Positions 62,229 to 64,000 of a stretch of 64,000 nucleotides of DNA are shown here, piece by piece; positions within the stretch are counted from its first letter, which is position 1, and each line of letters begins with the position of its first letter. The notes beneath the pieces were generated by a model. The model was not told the origin of the DNA. It did not search any database and saw only the letters and a list, made by a program, of their open reading frames with translations. The position numbers were made by a program, and so were the translations under genes. The DNA lies in NCBI GenBank assembly GCA_964439605.1, contig CAYTPC010000146.1:19074-83073 (forward strand), in the 5' to 3' direction. The stretch comes from JAITWT01 sp964439605. Lineage in GTDB: Bacteria > Pseudomonadota > Gammaproteobacteria > Burkholderiales > Burkholderiaceae_C.

Positions 62229-62663
62229 TCAATCACGCGTCGCGCGCCGCTGTACGCAGGCCACATACGCATCGCCATCGGGCGCGCGGCCCATGCGCTG
62301 GGCTTCCCACATCATGCGGCCCAGGCACTCCATCGCCACGTGGTGCGCATCCATGAGCGTGCCCAGCCGCGCGGCCAGCAACTCCACTGCTTGGCGGATA
62401 CCGGGCGGCTGATCGATCGAGCACTGCTCGCTGATCGACAAGTGCATCGACAAATGCAGAAAAGGGTTCTCGCGCCCGTTGTGGCCGTCGTACACACGTG
62501 CGACGGCTGCGTCGGCGTCAGCAAGGTCAGCGTGGTATTCGGGGTGCGCCTCGATCCAGCCAGCCGCCAGGGCTTCGATCGCTTCCATCGGCTGGCCTGC
62601 GCGGTGCTTGGCATAAACGCCGCAGAAAAAGCGGCGTACATCTTCCTGGGAGGGATTGAACAT
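62229..62663 (-). CDS. DUF1841 family protein
   Basis: 144 aa from the ATG at 62663 (MFNPSQEDVRRFF), which matches the family start; an upstream ATG at 62720 would add 19 residues. ENPFLHLSMHLSISEQ near residue 73 and the C-terminal HHVAMECLGRMMWEAQR are typical. Conserved in beta- and gammaproteobacteria with no known function. Converges with the thioredoxin-like gene. Confidence 0.88.
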   Translation of the reverse strand: MFNPSQEDVRRFFCGVYAKHRAGQPMEAIEALAAGWIEAHPEYHADLADADAAVARVYDGHNGRENPFLHLSMHLSISEQCSIDQPPGIRQAVELLAARLGTLMDAHHVAMECLGRMMWEAQRMGRAPDGDAYVACVQRRATRD

Positions 62664-63129
62664 CTTCGAAGCGTACCAGTCTTGCGCCCAGTCGCCGTTG
62701 AACGCCGTTTTCAATTTCAACTTCAGGCCCGGAACCTGTGCGTTGAACTCGGCTACTACTGACTACTATTCGCGCGCAGGGGCTTATAACAGTAAAATAC
62801 CCAGTTCTGCGATTTCGAAGTTCCTCATGGCGAATCTCCTATCCGCGCCGTCCCGACAAGAGTCCCGACACCAAACGGGCACCGGCCAGAACGCAGTCGA
62901 GCTGATCGTAGCGCCCGCTGGCGGCGCACCGATGTCGCTATTCGCATCGGTCGTGGTCTCCACGGCCTGAAGCCCTGCGCGACTTCAAGCCCGATCGCGG
63001 CGCCGCCAGGCGCGTTGCATTTCACCCGGATTCACCCTCCAGAGCGGCAAACGTTTTCTCAAACGATCCTTGTTGCGTGCGGCACACGGCTCGTTTGAAA
63101 AGACGGTTTTCAAACTTGGGAGATTTTTC
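62664..63129. other. Noncoding region upstream of pckG with hairpins
   Basis: No convincing gene. ACCGATG/CATCGGT (62928-62934 with 62945-62951) forms a 7-bp stem. Nearer pckG, TCAAACGA and TCGTTTGA (about 63058-63065 and 63091-63098) form an inverted repeat. The pckG promoter and leader should lie here, but no good -35/-10 pair stands out. Confidence 0.4.
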
Positions 63130-64000
63130 ATGAACGCAGCCGCGAAGAGCCTGGATGTCCAGGCGCCGGCCCATGTCAGGAACGCGAAGCTGATCGCGTG
63201 GGTCACTGAAATGGCCAGCCTGTGCAAACCCGATCGCATCCATTGGTGCGATGGCAGCACCGCCGAATACGATCGCTTGTGCCAGCAACTGGTCGATGCG
63301 GGCACCTTCAGGCGCCTTGATCCCGCCAAGCGCCCCAATTCCTACCTTGCCGCCTCCGACCCGAGCGACGTCGCGCGCGTCGAAGACCGCACCTACATCT
63401 GCTCGGCCAAAAAAGAAGATGCCGGCCCCACCAACAACTGGATGGACCCGGCTCAAATGCGCGCCACACTCCAGCCGCTGTTCGACGGCTGCATGAAGGG
63501 CCGCACGATGTACGTCATCCCTTTCAGCATGGGCCCGCTGGGTTCGCCGATCGCGCACATCGGAGTCGAACTCTCCGACAGCCCCTACGTCGCCGTCAAC
63601 ATGAAAATCATGACGCGCATGGGCAAGGCGGTATACGACGTACTCGGCGCCGACGGCCCGTTCGTGCCCTGCATGCACACCGTGGGCGCGCCGCTGCAAC
63701 CGGGCCAGGGCGACGTGCCGTGGCCCTGCAACAAAACAAAATACATCGTCCACTTTCCCGAAACGCGCGAAATCTGGAGCTACGGCTCGGGCTACGGCGG
63801 CAATGCCCTGCTCGGCAAAAAATGCTTCGCTCTGCGCATCGCCTCCAACATGGGGCGCGACGAAGGCTGGCTGGCCGAGCACATGCTGATCCTGGGCGTA
63901 ACCAGCCCGCAAGGCCGCACCTACCACGTGGCCGCCGCTTTCCCCAGCGCCTGCGGCAAAACCAACTTCTCGATGCTCGTGCCGCCCAAAGGCTTCGAGG
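63130..64000 (+). CDS. pckG: Phosphoenolpyruvate carboxykinase (GTP), 3' end cut by window edge
   Basis: 290 codons visible from the ATG at 63130 (GGGAG upstream), about half of a typical 610-620 aa enzyme. GTP-dependent class: FPSACGKTNFSML near residue 278 is the kinase-1a P-loop with the reactive Cys, and YGSGYGGNALLGKKCFALRIAS near 218 is the GTP-type PEPCK signature (core YGGNALLGKKC). Makes PEP from oxaloacetate, committing carbon to gluconeogenesis. Confidence 0.95.
   Translation, partial: MNAAAKSLDVQAPAHVRNAKLIAWVTEMASLCKPDRIHWCDGSTAEYDRLCQQLVDAGTFRRLDPAKRPNSYLAASDPSDVARVEDRTYICSAKKEDAGPTNNWMDPAQMRATLQPLFDGCMKGRTMYVIPFSMGPLGSPIAHIGVELSDSPYVAVNMKIMTRMGKAVYDVLGADGPFVPCMHTVGAPLQPGQGDVPWPCNKTKYIVHFPETREIWSYGSGYGGNALLGKKCFALRIASNMGRDEGWLAEHMLILGVTSPQGRTYHVAAAFPSACGKTNFSMLVPPKGFE

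Noticed and set aside
62827..62970. Short plus-strand frame of about 47 codons upstream of pckG
   Set aside because: No ribosome-binding site, no hydrophobic or known motif; more likely leader DNA.
1..64000. CRISPR arrays, prophage and complete insertion sequences
   Set aside because: No regularly spaced repeats, phage structural genes or transposase frames were seen on reading both strands.

Overview
The window is GC-rich and densely coded. Its gene order points to a betaproteobacterium of the order Burkholderiales. The clearest signs are a complete nuoABCDEFGHIJKLMN cluster preceded by tRNA-Leu(GAG), secG, tpiA, pnp and rpsO, and the run hisF-hisI-hisE-HIT-tatABC-DegS-like protease-Nif3-pdxA-mscL-petABC-sspA-sspB. 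The order pilB-pilC-pilD-coaE supports the same placement. I cannot assign a genus. Physiologically this is a respiring cell with complex I, a bc1 complex, Tat export of redox proteins and type IV pilus assembly, and it carries PEP carboxykinase.

Layout. 1-3331 (minus): branched-chain amino acid type ABC transporter livHMGF, with livF cut by the window edge and no binding-protein gene beside it. 3382-3708: fragment of a different binding-protein gene. 3787-4629: MoxR-type AAA ATPase. 4790-9818 (minus): a tripartite drug efflux operon, marR - outer membrane factor - emrA - emrB. A palindrome lies exactly in the spacer of its likely promoter. 9910-11688 (plus): divergent MsbA-like ABC exporter. 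11728-12963 (minus): DUF1178 and NUDIX genes, separated by a 159-bp palindromic MITE that has rewritten the NUDIX stop codon. 13106-27538 (minus): all 14 complex I genes. 27592-32896 (minus): tRNA-Leu, secG, tpiA, a quinone oxidoreductase, pnp with a structured leader, and rpsO.

33047-36419 (minus): a probable copper import locus, an OprC-like TonB receptor with CxxxM and HxM motifs plus two Cys-rich DUF2946 proteins. 36499-37791 (minus): a Peripla_BP_6 binding protein with a Tat-like signal. 37920 onward (plus): small heat-shock protein, hisFIE, DUF4870-like membrane protein, HIT protein and tatABC. Then come a DegS-like protease (minus), Nif3-like protein and pdxA (plus), mscL (minus), petABC, sspA, sspB and tRNA-Thr (plus). 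50527-54982 (minus): coaE, pilD, pilC, pilB.

55284-60074 (minus): tRNA-Lys, folA, an uncharacterised 454-aa protein wedged between folA and thyA, thyA, an FAD-linked oxidase and DUF2069. 60147 onward: a YihY/BrkB membrane protein, a thioredoxin-like protein, DUF1841 (minus) and the start of pckG, cut by the right edge.

Most of the window is conserved housekeeping sequence. The parts most worth a second look are the MITE in the NUDIX gene, the marR promoter/operator, the copper receptor locus, the 454-aa protein between folA and thyA, and a palindrome-rich noncoding stretch at 61350-61777. I saw no CRISPR array, rRNA, prophage or intact insertion sequence.
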